From: Coenobita brevimanus
Taxonomy: Eukaryota; Arthropoda; Malacostraca; Decapoda; Coenobitidae
NCBI GenBank assembly: GCA_032717465.1
Contig: CM064670.1
Coordinates: 15,458,931 to 15,522,930, forward strand
Direction of reading: 5' to 3'
Length of the DNA stretch: 64,000 nucleotides
The position numbers and the translations under genes were made by a program. Positions 1 to 12,200 of the stretch are shown here, piece by piece (the first letter of the stretch is position 1; every line of letters starts with the position of its first letter). The notes beneath the pieces were generated by a model. The model worked only from the letters and a program-made list of their open reading frames with translations, made no database searches and was not told where the DNA came from.

Positions 1-243
1 TCACTTCTCCATCCGTCAACCTGTCCCTCCACGCCACTCCACATGCTCCTCTCAGGTAACTCATTTCATACAGAAGGATATTGTGGGTAGGATAATCGCT
101 AAGGAAAACGTGTTTAATCTCCACAGTGACTTAGAATACAACGCTTCTGCAGCAAATTGTCCGATCACGTAGGCCATTTTACCTTTTTTTTTATGTCTAT
201 CGACCACTGGGGCCGAAGCCCCTGGTCGTTAAGGTAATAAGGC
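1..243. other. No recognisable feature
   Basis: Anonymous sequence. I see no coding frame, RNA or repeat signature apart from a short T-run near 183-192. Confidence 0.5.
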
Positions 244-244
244 A

Positions 245-447
<203 letters not shown>

Positions 448-768
448 TAATAAACTTTGGGAGCGTTCTTCATGTCATGTACTGCATTGGCGGATACAAG
501 GGGTGCTGTGGTTGAACCAGTGTCGCATACTGTAAAGTATGTTTGCACCCATTCATCTTGGACGGGCTGATTACACTTGGTTCACAGACTACACACACAT
601 CCAAAGCCACTCCAACACAACAATTACACTTACAAGCACTTCTCACCATACATACAGTCTCTACCAGACAGCCTAAGCCACTTGGTAGAAATACATTGGC
701 TGTATCATCCCCACTTCGGTCGGGATAGGCCGGTCCTTCAGTGGACACTCAAACGGCTATTGAGATTT
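448..768. other. Unassigned, possible SINE body
   Basis: Directly downstream of the SINE head. No long frame or second copy is visible in the window. Some of it may be the body of the element. Confidence 0.3.
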
Positions 769-773
769 TACAT

Positions 774-858
<85 letters not shown>

Positions 859-945
859 CACATCCATGCATATATACAATTGTACATACACACATACATA
901 CACATGTACTGTACATATACTCTCTCTCTCTCTCTCTCTCTCTCT
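769..945. repeat. (CA)n-(TA)n and (CT)n microsatellites
   Basis: (CA)n/(TA)n lies at about 769-854, an imperfect CATA segment follows, and (CT)n runs at 919-945. The mariner terminal repeat starts immediately after the (CT)n. Confidence 0.97.
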
Positions 946-946
946 A

Positions 947-2214
947 TACGAGGGGTGACTGATAAGTTTCGAGCCTCACCCAGAAAACAGTGAGATAGGC
1001 AAATGAAACAGTCTACGTAATCTACCAAATAACATTATTGTGCTAATCAAGTTTCTTGATCCTAACAGTTTTCGTTTCCTTTTGGCAGTCTCTCGAAGTG
1101 AACGTACTTGACAGATGTCGTGGAAATGGAGAAACTCGAGTACCGGTCCGTGATCAAGCATCTTCAGTTGAAAGGCATGACTCCATCTGAGATCCATGAG
1201 GATATGGTGAACACTTTAGGGGAAGATGCTCCTTCGTATGCCACGGTCAAACGTTGAGTTAGAGAATTCAAGTGTGGCAGGGAGAGCCTCGAAGACGATC
1301 CAAGGTCAGGGAGGCCATCGTCCGTGACCACACCAGAGTACATTGATCTTGTCCTCGGGATGGTTATGGAGGATAGGCGACTGTCATCTTGTCAAATAGC
1401 AGACAGGTTGGGCATGTTCCAGGAGCAAGCCGACAACATTCTGAGGAATGAGCTTGGCTTATCGAAGGTGTGCGCTCGCTGGGTGCCACGTCTCCTGACC
1501 CAGGAGTAGAAGCCACACGGTGCACCCTGTCCACCAACAATTTGGAACTCTTCGAAGCTGATCCGGAAAATTTCTTGGCTCGATTCGTTACCATGGACGA
1601 GTCCTGGGTTTATCACTACCAGCCTGAGACCAGACAGCAGTTGAAGCAGTGGAAGCACGCCTCTTCTTCCACCCCAAAGAAGGCCAAGGTCACGGCCGAG
1701 GCTGGAAAGGTCATGGAGTCCGTTTTCTGGGATGCATGAGGTGTGTTGCTGGTGGATTACCTCCAAAAGGGCCACACCACCACTGGGCAATACTTCACCG
1801 ACCTGCTGATACGGCTGCTCGAGAACATGAAGAAGAAGAGACCAGGAATGCTGACCAGAGGGGTCTTGTTCCATCAGGACAATGCTCCGGCCCACAACTC
1901 GGTAGTGGCGATGGCAAAAATCCATGACTGTGGCTTCCAATTCATCCCTCACCCGCCGTACTACCAGACCTCGCACCCTCTGACTTCTACCTGTTCCCGA
2001 ACCTGAAAAAGGATATGGCCGGACAAGGCTAAGCCACCGATGAGGAGGTCATGGCGGCCGTGGACGCCTACCTTGGGGCCCAAACTAAGGACTTCTACTC
2101 CAGCGGGATCCAGGCACTCCACCACCGGTGGAAGAAGTGTGTTGACTTGAAGGGACAGTATGCTGAAAAATAAAGCATTATAAGATTTCTATCGGCTAGC
2201 ATTCTCTGGAGGCT

Positions 2215-2215
<1 letters not shown>
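947..2215 (+). mobile_element. mariner (Tc1/mariner) transposon, decayed
   Basis: A TA dinucleotide and a mariner-like terminal inverted repeat (about 947-980, beginning TACGAGGGGTGACTGATAAG) precede a transposase frame. At the 3' side only the inner part of the matching repeat survives (TGGAGGCTC, about 2207-2215). The outer part is replaced by the (AT)n tract at 2216, so the right terminus and its TA duplication cannot be seen. The length of about 1.3 kb is normal for mariner. Inactive: the transposase is broken and one terminus is incomplete. Confidence 0.92.
1126..2173 (+). pseudogene. mariner transposase pseudogene (DD34D)
   Basis: This was a cut-and-paste transposase that would bind the terminal repeats and move DNA in the nucleus. 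The N-terminal helix-turn-helix region is recognisable from MEKLEYRSVIKHLQLKG onward. The catalytic triad context is present: MDESW, then HQDNAPAH, then the downstream PDLAPSDFYLF block. Lesions seen: TGA at 1255 in the KRW-V position, a frameshift near 1510-1520, TGA at 1737 in the WDA-GV block, a frameshift near 1963 between the HPPY and PDLAPSD motifs, and TAA at 2030. The frame ends normally at TAA 2171-2173. About 345 codons in all, the usual mariner length. The family assignment is secure; the subfamily is not. Confidence 0.93.
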
Positions 2216-2299
<84 letters not shown>

Positions 2300-2345
2300 T
2301 ATTTTTATTTTCTTTTCTTTTTATTTTATCCTATTTTTAAAATAT
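2216..2345. repeat. (AT)n microsatellite and T-rich tail
   Basis: (AT)n runs from 2216 to 2296, then T/A-rich low-complexity sequence to about 2345. It truncates the 3' terminus of the mariner. Confidence 0.95.
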
Positions 2346-2744
2346 TATCTTATTTATTTGAAAAAAAAAACCCGAATCTAAAAACTCTAAAATTAATAAC
2401 CTAACAGACAAATCGCTAACGTATACTAAATCCTAAAGATACAAATAGCTAAACCTACACTAATGATAAAAATTCCTCGACCAAGAGAACACCATCGACT
2501 GCGGATATATAATACCTTTCTACATTACATACCTGCACTCATCACCTGGCGACTGTCACTCAAGGCACAACCTAATATAGGGGACATCAATATATGAAAG
2601 GGAATCAGAGGAGTCAGGAACTATTCCATATACCGTGTATCCTAATTAGGATAACTTTTATAAGATGGTATACAGAAATTACATATATATAAAAACTGAA
2701 GGACCTCACCCAACAGATGTAGGCCAGGGTAATTGTAATAGATG
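2346..2744. other. AT-rich intergenic, nothing recognised
   Basis: No coding frame, tRNA-like boxes or repeats shared with the rest of the window. Confidence 0.4.
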
Positions 2745-2935
2745 TAGCTTCAGGTTCACTTGAAACGTGAACCCGATGGATTGCAGGCTGAAGTTGCCCC
2801 TCTCCTGGAGCCCACATTCCTCGTTTCGGGGATAGGGAAGGGAGCTGAGGGATGCTTGTATAACCGAGCCGTGAAGTCACCCAGTTATGTCGGTGCCACC
2901 ACATGAAGGCGACACTCTGCAGCACCAGGTTAGGG
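2745..2935 (+). repeat. Dispersed repeat D, copy 1
   Basis: Diverged copies with the same order of motifs occur at 18140-18330 and 37735-37900. Shared blocks are GAACCCG..ATTGCAGGCTGAAGTT, then CTGAGGGATG(C/T)T..TATAA, then CGGTGCCACCAC(A/G)TGAAGGC. No coding potential. A dispersed non-coding repeat, type unknown (SINE body or decayed transposon). Confidence 0.6.
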
Positions 2936-2975
2936 CAAAATAATGCTGCAAGAACAACCCTATTTCAAAAGACCA

Positions 2976-3163
2976 TAGGAGACTTCGTCGCACGTCTTCT
3001 CAAGCCGTTAATTCTGCGTATTACATCTTACCATTCTCTTGTGTGCTATTCAGGTCGTTTTAATACCCACGTAGTTTGCATTACTAACATGCAGGAGACT
3101 ATAGATGTGTTATGTGCAAATTAATCGCTACAGAAGCAGTACTGCGAAATCTCCAGACAGAAT
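2976..3163 (+). mobile_element. MITE-A copy 1
   Basis: The ends are inverted copies of one another. The left end reads GGAGACTTCGTCGCACGTC and the reverse complement of the right end reads GGAGATTTCGCAGTACTGC. The interior carries the family core (GCGTATTACATCTTACCATT). Compare the best copy at 41068-41246. Non-autonomous DNA-transposon-like repeat of about 180 bp. Confidence 0.65.
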
Positions 3164-3248
3164 ACGAACTTTAATCCGATTCCGACCTCAGTCTGACAGA
3201 GCTCTAAATTAAAAAATAAGCTTAAAATTAGGCCCCTACTTCTTGTTG

Positions 3249-3303
3249 GCTTCGGAGTCTTCGTAACACTTTTTCCTTGGCGATTTATTCTGCACATTAA
3301 GCC
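3249..3303 (+). mobile_element. MITE-A left-end fragment
   Basis: The block GGAGTCTTCGTAACACTTTT followed by CCTTGGCGATTTATTCTGC matches the left terminus of the family at 41068. A related core fragment lies at about 3945-3990 (CTTCCTTTGCGATTTATCCC). No right end is visible for either. Confidence 0.55.
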
Positions 3304-3509
3304 TCAGTATCGGCTTGCTTGTTGCTGATGGAAATCATGTCGCTATTAAACCTATATTAATAACATACAAGATGATATGGACTCATGCAAACTAAATCAG
3401 TAAGAAAGAGGAGTTACGAAGAGTACAATTTGACTCATATTACGATACAGAACAATCGAGCTTTCATCCACATTCCTAAGTGTATCTGACGCGTGAACAG
3501 GGACATATG

Positions 3510-3575
3510 GGAATCAAACAGATTGGTCATTGAACTCGGGTTTTTCTATAACTAACCAATACACCACCGCCCCTC
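3510..3575 (-). mobile_element. tRNA-derived SINE head, type 2 (minus)
   Basis: On the minus strand an A box TGGTGTATTGG (3556-3566) and a B box GAGTTCAATGA (3527-3537) are spaced as in a tRNA. The TTGGTTAG...CCCGAGTTC context matches heads at 26505, 60610 and 63024, defining one SINE family. Confidence 0.65.
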
Positions 3576-3649
3576 CTCACTACAACTGAACCTCGCGAAA
3601 TTCAAAACAGGTGGACGGGTACACGATAGTTGATTCATTTGAACTTGGT

Positions 3650-3790
3650 GGATAATTTCGTCCTTTGGCAACTAACCTCCCGTAGAATAAGGCAACACTA
3701 CGGCTTTCCATCCTTTATACAGCACTTCTTCGTGACTAGTATTGGATTTTGGTGTTCATCCTTTGTTATTGCTCAGTAGTCGACCTACGC
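3650..3790 (-). mobile_element. MITE-B copy, minus strand
   Basis: The reverse complement carries the family core (ACTAGTCACGAAGAAGTGCT, then GGA.GGAAAGCCGTAGTRTTG), as in copies at 16714, 22688, 26095 and 33005. The ends are eroded. Confidence 0.6.
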
Positions 3791-3798
3791 CAAGAGTT

Positions 3799-4162
3799 TC
3801 TCTCTCTCTCTCTCTCACAGATCTTGTTCACGTCTTTTGTTGGTTTATTGTTGCTATTTTCAAGCGGTTTTATTTAGTTTAGGAAACACTTCTTGATTTG
3901 GAACGGTTGGCCAGGTTCTAAGTGGCCATTGAGAATTCGTACTATTTCTTCCTTTGCGATTTATCCCACACATTGCATCACACTAGCTTCAGGTACACCC
4001 AAAAAAAAAAAAAAAAAAAAAATGTTCTTTACCCTTGTGGTGTGATACAATATGACCAAAGGTTCTGAACAACTACCAGTACCAAATGAACAGAGTTTCA
4101 CTTTTACAAAACATTTCAGAGTTCATTGCACCCAGAGGTAATGGTAATTTCTTTGGTGGATG
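3799..4162. other. Low-information stretch with (CT)n and A20 run
   Basis: Short (CT)n at about 3799-3816 and a poly(A) run at about 4001-4021. The poly(A) may be the tail of an unrecognised retroposed sequence. Otherwise only the MITE-A fragment at 3945-3990. Confidence 0.5.
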
Positions 4163-4470
4163 TACAGTCACTCATAAAAGAAGTGGCAGCTCGCTAGCCA
4201 ACTCCGCGTTTCGTGTGGTAACACTGTACCTTTATAGCTTCAGGTGATTCGAGCTGGGTTTTGAGATACTATGGCTGAGTGAATCCCGATTCGAATTTAG
4301 TTTTACTTCCTGATGAAGCAATGTAGCTATGCCGCGTGCGAAAATGTTCTTTATAATATTGCTCTGTATATTAAATAATCGCATCACAGTGCAAGCGTCA
4401 AATCCTTTGACCTCAGTAGATAATCATATGTTGAACGCTTTCATAATGTCACATCTATCATTCACATGAA
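4163..4470 (+). mobile_element. Foldback element, left arm part 1
   Basis: The reverse complement of 14975-15288 matches this segment over its whole length with scattered substitutions. Shared landmarks are TGTACAGTCA at the outer edge, CGCTAGCCAAC, TTTGAGATACTATGGCTGAG, CGATTCGAATTTAG and ACTTTCATAATGT. The match stops abruptly at about 4470 and resumes at about 8407, so the arm is interrupted by an insertion. Confidence 0.88.
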
Positions 4471-5639
4471 AACATGATGAGTGGATACACAAAAACAACT
4501 ACCATGTCGTATCTGCCAGTGATTTCCAACTATTAATCAGGGAGCCACTTGAGGCTATCGTGCAAAAAACGGGCTTTTGTTGAACCCGACAGATAAACTT
4601 TTTGCAGTGCCTTAGCTGTTAAGAAGGACATCTAAGGTGTACCAGAATGTAAGGTACTTTTCAAAATCGCATTGGAAAACTATTTTCTATGAAGCGTTTA
4701 ACGTGAAAATCTCGACTTTCCTCCATACTACAAAATTGCTAAAAACTTAACTTTGAATGATCAGATTAGGCCCAAATTTGGTCCACTACCGCCGATTGGG
4801 CTCCAGATACGACATATGAGATCGCAAAAGGATATATGAATCACAACATAAGTTATGCCAAAACATTACTTTTGTAAAGGAAGAAATATGGGAAGACTAT
4901 GACATTTCAAATTTTTCTCGCCTAATTGTACCTCAACAGTTAGATTATTATTATTTTTTGCTTTGTGAGTAGATAATAAAAAAAATATATGACAAGACTT
5001 TGTAGGAGCAAACTATAAAAAATACTCTTCTCATTTCGGAATAAACAACTACATTGGAACTGACGGCACTCAAAATGGATCCTGTCTGAAAAGCAGAAAT
5101 CAGCCCAAAAACGCGTATTGACTTCACGTTTAAGGAATGTCTGATATGCCGGAGAACATCTTCAAAACCTCTTAGAAAATTAACAGCAAGGGAATTTCCA
5201 AGTTTTAGGTCTGCTTTGCTCACCAGGCGTGATGATGTTTACCACAGATTATCCCAATATATTGATGATGAAAAGGGCTTCCTCAAGAACGATCCTAAAG
5301 GTCACAAAGAATGTAAAAGTGTATACTGTATACAGATAAAAATAAGATCGAAGCTCTTAGAGGCAGACAGGAGCAAGAAGCAGGAGAACCGAGTGGCAGG
5401 TTGCCAATGGGTACAACTGGTTGTGTAACGAGTCGAGCAACCTTACCAACAAAGATAGATGCTAAAACTTAATGTTATCTTAGTGAAAAGAGTCGCGATC
5501 GTAAAGGTAGGCATATACTTGTCTTAGTAAGTTCTTTTGATATGCAACATTAAATTCACCCAAAATCAAAGGAATTGAGTGATGAATCCATTTTGATGAA
5601 GATAGAAGGGCATGCAGACTCCACACCCTCAAGTGCCAT

Positions 5640-5680
5640 GACGTCTATTTTTTTTATTTTTTTTTATTATTATTAGTACA
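5640..5680. repeat. T/A-rich tract
   Basis: Poly(T) interrupted by A, ending in (TTA)3. Low complexity. Confidence 0.8.
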
Positions 5681-6324
5681 ATTTAACTTGGTAGACTTAT
5701 TATTGGTGTGTTCGATGAATAAACCCCCGCCATCTTGAGGTCATTCGTAACTTATATAAGATTGCCTGGTGGTAGTCAAATAAGTATTATCACGTAATCA
5801 TGATGATGAAGGAGGCACTGTTATTTTGTGAAACATTTATGCCAAAAGTATGATGTTGGATGTTGGTTATGGCAACCAATGTTTGTGTGTGGTGGTCTTT
5901 GGGTATTGAGGCCACGACCTGTTCTCTGTATAGTTATTAGTGTGCCACAACCACAAACACTGACACTTCTGGTTGTCATTAAAGTAAGTGGTGCCCATAA
6001 CTTCTCATCTACCAATCGAATCGTAGCACATGTGGTAACGACTTACTATATAACGAAAAATAACTGCATAAGTATTTTTTTTTTTTCTAAATATTCCAAC
6101 TCTCTGATGATGGAAGGTTGCATTGTTGGACTTTTCCGTTATATTGTGCTACCAATCCATTATGATGCATGGGTGTGTGCGTGCGTAAACGACGCACTCA
6201 CGGGCAACCTACTGAGCCTATTGCCACCAAAAGTAGGGCATGGGTCAAATTGAACCTGCACACGTGTGTGTCCTCTGTTCGTTTGAGCTTAAGCCTTCTG
6301 AAATTCGTTCTTTCACGACTTCGG

Positions 6325-6750
6325 TAGCCCACGAACCTGTATGTGACAGAGATGTGACCAGGTAAAGGAGTAATCAGGCACTATCACTTTCATCTATGCA
6401 TATGTGGAAGAGATATGGCCAGATTAGCATATGGTTTAGCACTGACATGTCCCTTCACCCATGCATGCATATGTGGCAGAACTGTGGTCATGCTAGCTGT
6501 CGCTCTGGCTGTGATACTCCCTCAGCCCATGCATATGTAGTAATGTGGCCAGGCTAGCGTTCGCTTTGGCTCTGACACACCTCATCAACCCACGCATACA
6601 GTATGTGGTAGAGATATGGCCAGGCTAGCGTTTGCACTGGCACTGACACATCCCCTTCACCCGAGCATATGTTATGGAGATGTGGACAAGCTAACGTTTA
6701 CTCTGGTTCTGACACATCCCCTCACTCACACATAATTATGTGGTAGGTTA
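6325..6750 (+). repeat. Degenerate minisatellite, unit about 66-70 bp
   Basis: Six to seven diverged units repeat the order CATGCATATGTGG, AGAGATATGGCCAGGCTAGC, GTTTGC.CTGGCTCTGACAC, ATCCCCTCACCC. High divergence indicates an old array. Confidence 0.8.
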
Positions 6751-7596
6751 CAGAGGAGAAATTACTGATATGGATACTAATCTGGGCAGACACACTCAGC
6801 TCTTGAGCTTCACGCATTGGGATCACAGTCCACGACGGAGAATGCAACCTCCGAATTCAGTGATGTTATCTCCACAGTTATCGGACATAAACATTACAGT
6901 ATATCGGGAAGGACAAGCATACTCTATGAAATTCGGAGATTGAGATGATAAAGGGAGTATTTGCATTAGAATGCAACTCGGACAGTGATACGTAACTCAG
7001 CTCTTGTAAAATACTTGTACTGCCTGATCATTATGGCGCCAACAGTGAAAAGCTAAAACTTCGTGTACGATGGTCAAAGGATGCATTATCTAAGACTTAT
7101 TGCACGAAAACGTAACACTAATATAGCTACACATTTCAGTGTCACTATTTTTCTGGAGGAACATGAAGTACGTAACCATAAACGTACGAAAAATCAATAA
7201 ATGAACGAAAATGCAGATATTCATATTCTGTGGAAGTGTCACGAGGCACGCAATACAATGTTTCTACAGAAGTGATCTGGAACTCTTAGCCTAATAGAAG
7301 TATAACTTTCATCTTTATTTTAGCAGTAAACTGACGTTTTAGTTATAACAGTATCATTCCCATGGTAATATATTTTATCCTGTAATACGTCATAAAACTG
7401 GATGTAGGTTTATGCGTCAAGGAAAAATTTTGACGAGGTCACCGATATCACAGTTATTTTACAAACCTCGTCAAAACCATGAAACCCTAGTAATGTCAAA
7501 GAGGTGTCCCTGTTTCACCATGGTGTTGTAGCCTACCTCGAAACTGCACATCATGAAGACATGCCGCCTTTAAAATTAAGCAGCCTCATGTGAATG

Positions 7597-7599
<3 letters not shown>

Positions 7600-7628
<29 letters not shown>

Positions 7629-7722
7629 GCCTCAAGATGTTTATAATGTGCGGGTCAGTACAAGATTAATTATTGGTCTATCCGGGACGTGTAGCGACAT
7701 AGAAACTAGCATTCGGTTGTGA

Positions 7723-7753
<31 letters not shown>

Positions 7754-7755
7754 TC
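7600..7755. repeat. Poly(T) and (TTA)n tracts
   Basis: A T run of about 27 bases ends near 7627 and a (TTA)n run lies at about 7722-7752. Confidence 0.9.
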
Positions 7756-8406
7756 CTTTTTTTTTGTAACGTCACAGGTTAGGCTACGGGGGAAAGTAAT
7801 AATAATGGCTTCAACAGAATGCTTCGAATTGTGTGGGGAATAGTTGGAAATCACTGGCATATACGACATCGTAATTGTTTTTGCCCATCGACTCATCATA
7901 TTTACCCGTAGTTTTCACTCGGTTTGAGTGTCTGTTTGTTTGTTTGTTTGCTTGTTTGTTTTTCTGTTAACTTTCCGCTAAAACTACCGGTGCGATTTTA
8001 AAAAAAATTACAGGGATGATGGGCTCTGACATTTTGATCACCTGATTAAATTTTGGGCCAAACTAGGCTAAGGCCCAGGCTGTATGCCCCAAAAATGTAC
8101 AAAAAATGTAAAGAAAAAAACTTTTTCCCCATAACTCCTTTCAAATTCTTCATATCGACATGAAACCAAAACTTACAGGTGCATCTTTCAGATCTGCATT
8201 CTATAACATGCCTTACAACACCAGAGGGGTCATTCCGCAGTTAACGGCAGGGGTGTCAATGGCAGGTGGGTCGGGCTTAAAATTTCGAATGGTCATAAAA
8301 TCCTCAATTTTCACCCGATTTACTCCAAATTTGATATGTGACATCCATGACTGGATATCCTGTTGTGTTTATACGTCAGCACTAAAATGACGGCCGGGGA
8401 CGGGTT

Positions 8407-8991
8407 TCCTGTACAGTTGCGAGCAGATGACTCGAGGCCACCCAGTCCACCAACATGTTGGTGTTTTATCTGGTAACAATGGTAGCTGTGAACTTGACCG
8501 AAATTCAGTCAGCTGTTCGGGCAAACACCCAATGATGATTTGTCAATATGCAGTTCTAACTGGTCTGCAATCAATATCATGCAAGTAAATGTATAATATT
8601 GATAATGATTAACGTCATACACATGGTAGATATTCATAACCATAATAATACAAATAGGCATCCTAATAGTCGTGCGTTCATGCATATGAGACACACGGGT
8701 ATCGGTAGTGATTTATTTTGTTCGACTATCATCGTGAACCAAACAACCCTTACCAGTTTTCAAGAGATATGCCATAGGGTTATCAGCTTCCCAGCAACCT
8801 TGCATTATTACAAAATTTATTCCGTGATGCCCCTCTCCCCGTCTTGTCAACCTGAGACACATAAACCTGTTATCTGTGAATCTGAAGCAATTGAGAGAGT
8901 TAAAGTTGCATACCACAGTTAGTGCTCTATGAGGGGAAGCGGGAGGTGGGAGTGAGGAGGGTGGGGGATTGGTGAGGAAGGGTTGGGAGAA
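8407..8991 (+). mobile_element. Foldback element, left arm part 2
   Basis: Matches the reverse complement of about 14400-14957. Landmarks shared with the right arm are CAGTTGCGAGCAGATGACTC, CCAACATGTTGGTGTTTTAT, AACTGGTCTGCAATCAATAT and CGACTATCATCGTGAACCAA. It ends in a G-rich segment that served as the LINE insertion site. Confidence 0.9.
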
Positions 8992-9283
8992 CATAAGAAG
9001 AGAGGATAACTGCAGTAGGCCGGTTGGCCCATGCTAGGCAGCTCCTAGAAGAGTAACTGAACTACTAGAATGAGATAAGGATAGCAAAGAAGAAGGCTCT
9101 CCCCCTCCCTCCAAACCCTCCAGCCGAAGCCGGCAGGAAAAAGTCAGAAAGAACACCACGCCGTATAGAAAAACTGGCGTGGACATTTTACAGGAAAGTG
9201 TGAAAGGAGAATAGAGACTATCATAGTGTAACCTGAAAAGAAAATTTTTTTGAATTAGTATTGATTATAAGATTTTCTTTATT

Positions 9284-12200
9284 CTATATCCACCCCTTAT
9301 TTGTCATATGCTTATCTAGCCTATGCTTGAAACTCTCAATGGAAGAGGCAGCAACTACTTTACTAGGTAGCTTATTCCATTCGTCTACTACTCTATTACC
9401 AAACCAATTTCTACCGATTTCCCTTCTGAAACGGAATTTTTCTAGTTTGAAACCATTATTTCTAGTTCTATCCTGTATGCTCACTTTAAGTACCTTGCTA
9501 ATATCTCCCTTATTTATACCATTCATCCACTTAAACACCTCAATTAAGTCTCCCCTTACTCTACGCCTCTCTAGCGAATGCAGACAGTCTTTTCAGTCTG
9601 TCTTCATATGACAGGTTCCGGACGTCATGTATCATTTTAGTCATTCTTCTCTGTACATTTTCTAACGAATTAATATCCATTCTATAGTAAGGACACCAAA
9701 ATTGTACGGCGTAGTCTAAATGTGGCCTTACTAATGCCAGATAAAGTTTCAGTATTACTTTAGATGATCTATTGCTCACGCTTCTCGAAATAAATCCTAG
9801 GACCCTATTTGCTTTATTTCTCGCATTAATACACTGTTGCCTAGGTTTAAGGTCGTTACTAATCATAACTCCTAGATCTCTCTCGCATTCCGATTTGCTA
9901 ATTTCTTTGTTATCTAAGCTGTATTTAGTATCTCCAATGGTCTTGCCTACGTTAAGTACTTTACATTTTTCAACGTTAAATTCCATTTGCCAAGTTTTAG
10001 ACCATTTGGACAATGTATCGAGGTCTTTTTGTAAGTTATGGCAATCGTCAGTCGAGTTAATGATACGCCCTATTTTTGTATCGATGCTGCTATTGACTCC
10101 TAAGTCTAGATCATTTATATATATGATAAATAATAAGGGACCGAGTACTGAACCCTGCGGTACACCGCTAGTTACTAATCCCCAGTCCGACTTAGTTCCA
10201 TTTATTAATACTCTCTGCTTTCGTCCTTTCAGCCAGGATTCTATCCATTTTAAGATATCGCCGTCTATACCGTGTGCTCGAACCTTTCTAACTAACCTTT
10301 CGTGTGGGACCCTATCAAAAGCTTTACTAAAGTCCAGATAAATAACATCGTAAGCTTTATCGCTATCTACTGCCTCATAGACCTCCGAGTAGAATGACAA
10401 CAAATTTGTGAGGCAGGATCGTCCTTGCCTGAATCCGTGCTGACTTTCGTTTATAAGATTAAATCTTTCTAAGTGTTCTCTAATCTTATTTGCCAAAATT
10501 GACTCTAACATTTTTCCTACTATTGACGTTAGACTTATCGGACGATAATTCGACGCAGCTGATTTATCACCCTTTTTATAGATGGGCACTACGTTTGCGG
10601 TTTTCCACGCCTCTGGAACTTCTCCTGAACTTAAAGAGTCATTAAATAACGTTAAAAGTGGCTGACATAATTCTTCTTTGGTTTCTTTTATAATTTTTGC
10701 ATATATATCGTCCGGACCTGGCGATTTTTGAGGTTTTAACTTATTAATTTCTTTCAATACGTCCTCCTTACTAATGGTTATTTTACTAAGAATATTTTCC
10801 GTATTCTCATGGTAAATATTTGCTGCTTGAGGGACCAGGCTTAAATTTTTCTTGGTGAATACTGATATGAAATAATTATTTAGGATGGAGCACATTTCTT
10901 TATCTTCACTAGTAAAGTCACCTGATTCTGTTCTGAGTGGCCCTATCCTATCTTTATTTTTCGTACGGTACATTTGATAAAAACCCTTGGGGTTTTCTTT
11001 TGATTCACTTGCAACCTTAATTTCATAACTTCTCTTTGCTTTTCTTATCTCCCTCTTTACTTCTCTATTTAAAATCGTGTATCGGTTGCGTAAGTGTTCC
11101 TCTCCACGTTTTATTTTTCTATATATTCCTTTCCTTTGGCCTATGAGATATTTTAATCTGTTGTTTAACCATCTTGGTTCTGAATTATTAGTTCTAAACG
11201 GTTTTGAAGGAATATATCTATCTTGGCCTCCGTGTATTATATTTATTAACTCGTTATACTTCTCACTGGTTGAACGTCTGTTTGCTACTGAAGCTGAGTT
11301 AATTTCCGTCACCTGGACTACATTCCTATCTACCACCTCCCCCCTCACAGACACCTGACGGACATCCCCACCTGTTTCCTGCGCCTGACCTATGACCTGG
11401 GGATCCCCACTGACCTGGCTTTCTCTCAAATAGCTAATCTCCCTGTGGAATACCGTTCGAAAATAAGCTCTTAAGCCATCAAAATCTCCTAGACGAAAAT
11501 TAAAATTAGGAACGGTGGAGGTATTTTCAGTGGAACAGACATCCCAAATAAATTTGAACTTAATTTCTTCATGATCGCTATTACCAAGTCGTCCACCAAC
11601 CTCTATATCGCTAATGATATTTTCTTTATTAGCTAAAACCAAATCTAGTATATTATTACCTCTGGTGGGCTCCCTGATATACTGATAAAGGAAATTATCC
11701 TGTACTACCTCTAGAAATTCCTCTGACTCTGCATCTCCTGTCTGATTTCTCCAATCTATCCTTGGCAGATTAAGGTCCCCTACAATTATTACTAAGCTGG
11801 ACTGTGATGCTTTCCTAATTTCCTCCCAGAGGTATTTACTATCAGCTCTACTTAATTTAGGAGATCTGTAAATTGCTCCTAAGACTAATTTCTCCCTATT
11901 GTTACTAATTTCAACCCAGACACTTTCTGTGTCCCTATTTACTTTAATGTCTGCTTTATTGTAACAGTTTAATGAATCCTTTACATAAATAGCTACCCCT
12001 CCCCACTTTCTTCCCTGACGGTTTGACACAAAAATATTATAGCCTTTTATCTGATATTCTGCTAAAAATTCTCGAGTGTCTGTATTCATCCAAGTTTCAC
12101 TAATAACGGCAATGTCTATTTTCTCTGTACAAATTAAAGCCCTCAGTTCATCCATTTTATTACGTAAACTCCGGCTGTTTGTGTAGTACACTTTCAGATT

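Larger units (their letters stand above)
4471..8406. mobile_element. 3.9-kb insertion inside the foldback arm
   Basis: Defined by the break in the match between left and right arms: sequence on each side is contiguous in the right arm near 14955-14975. No transposase or RT frame is recognised. An inverted pair lies inside it: 4466-4530 matches the reverse complement of 7838-7905 over about 65 bp (ATGATGAGT..., TGCCAGTGATTTCCAACTAT). These could be terminal or subterminal repeats, but the right copy lies 500 bp from the insertion edge. It holds a minisatellite (6325-6750), poly(T) (about 7600-7627) and (TTA)n (about 7722-7752). Alternatively the right arm suffered a deletion. Confidence 0.55.
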
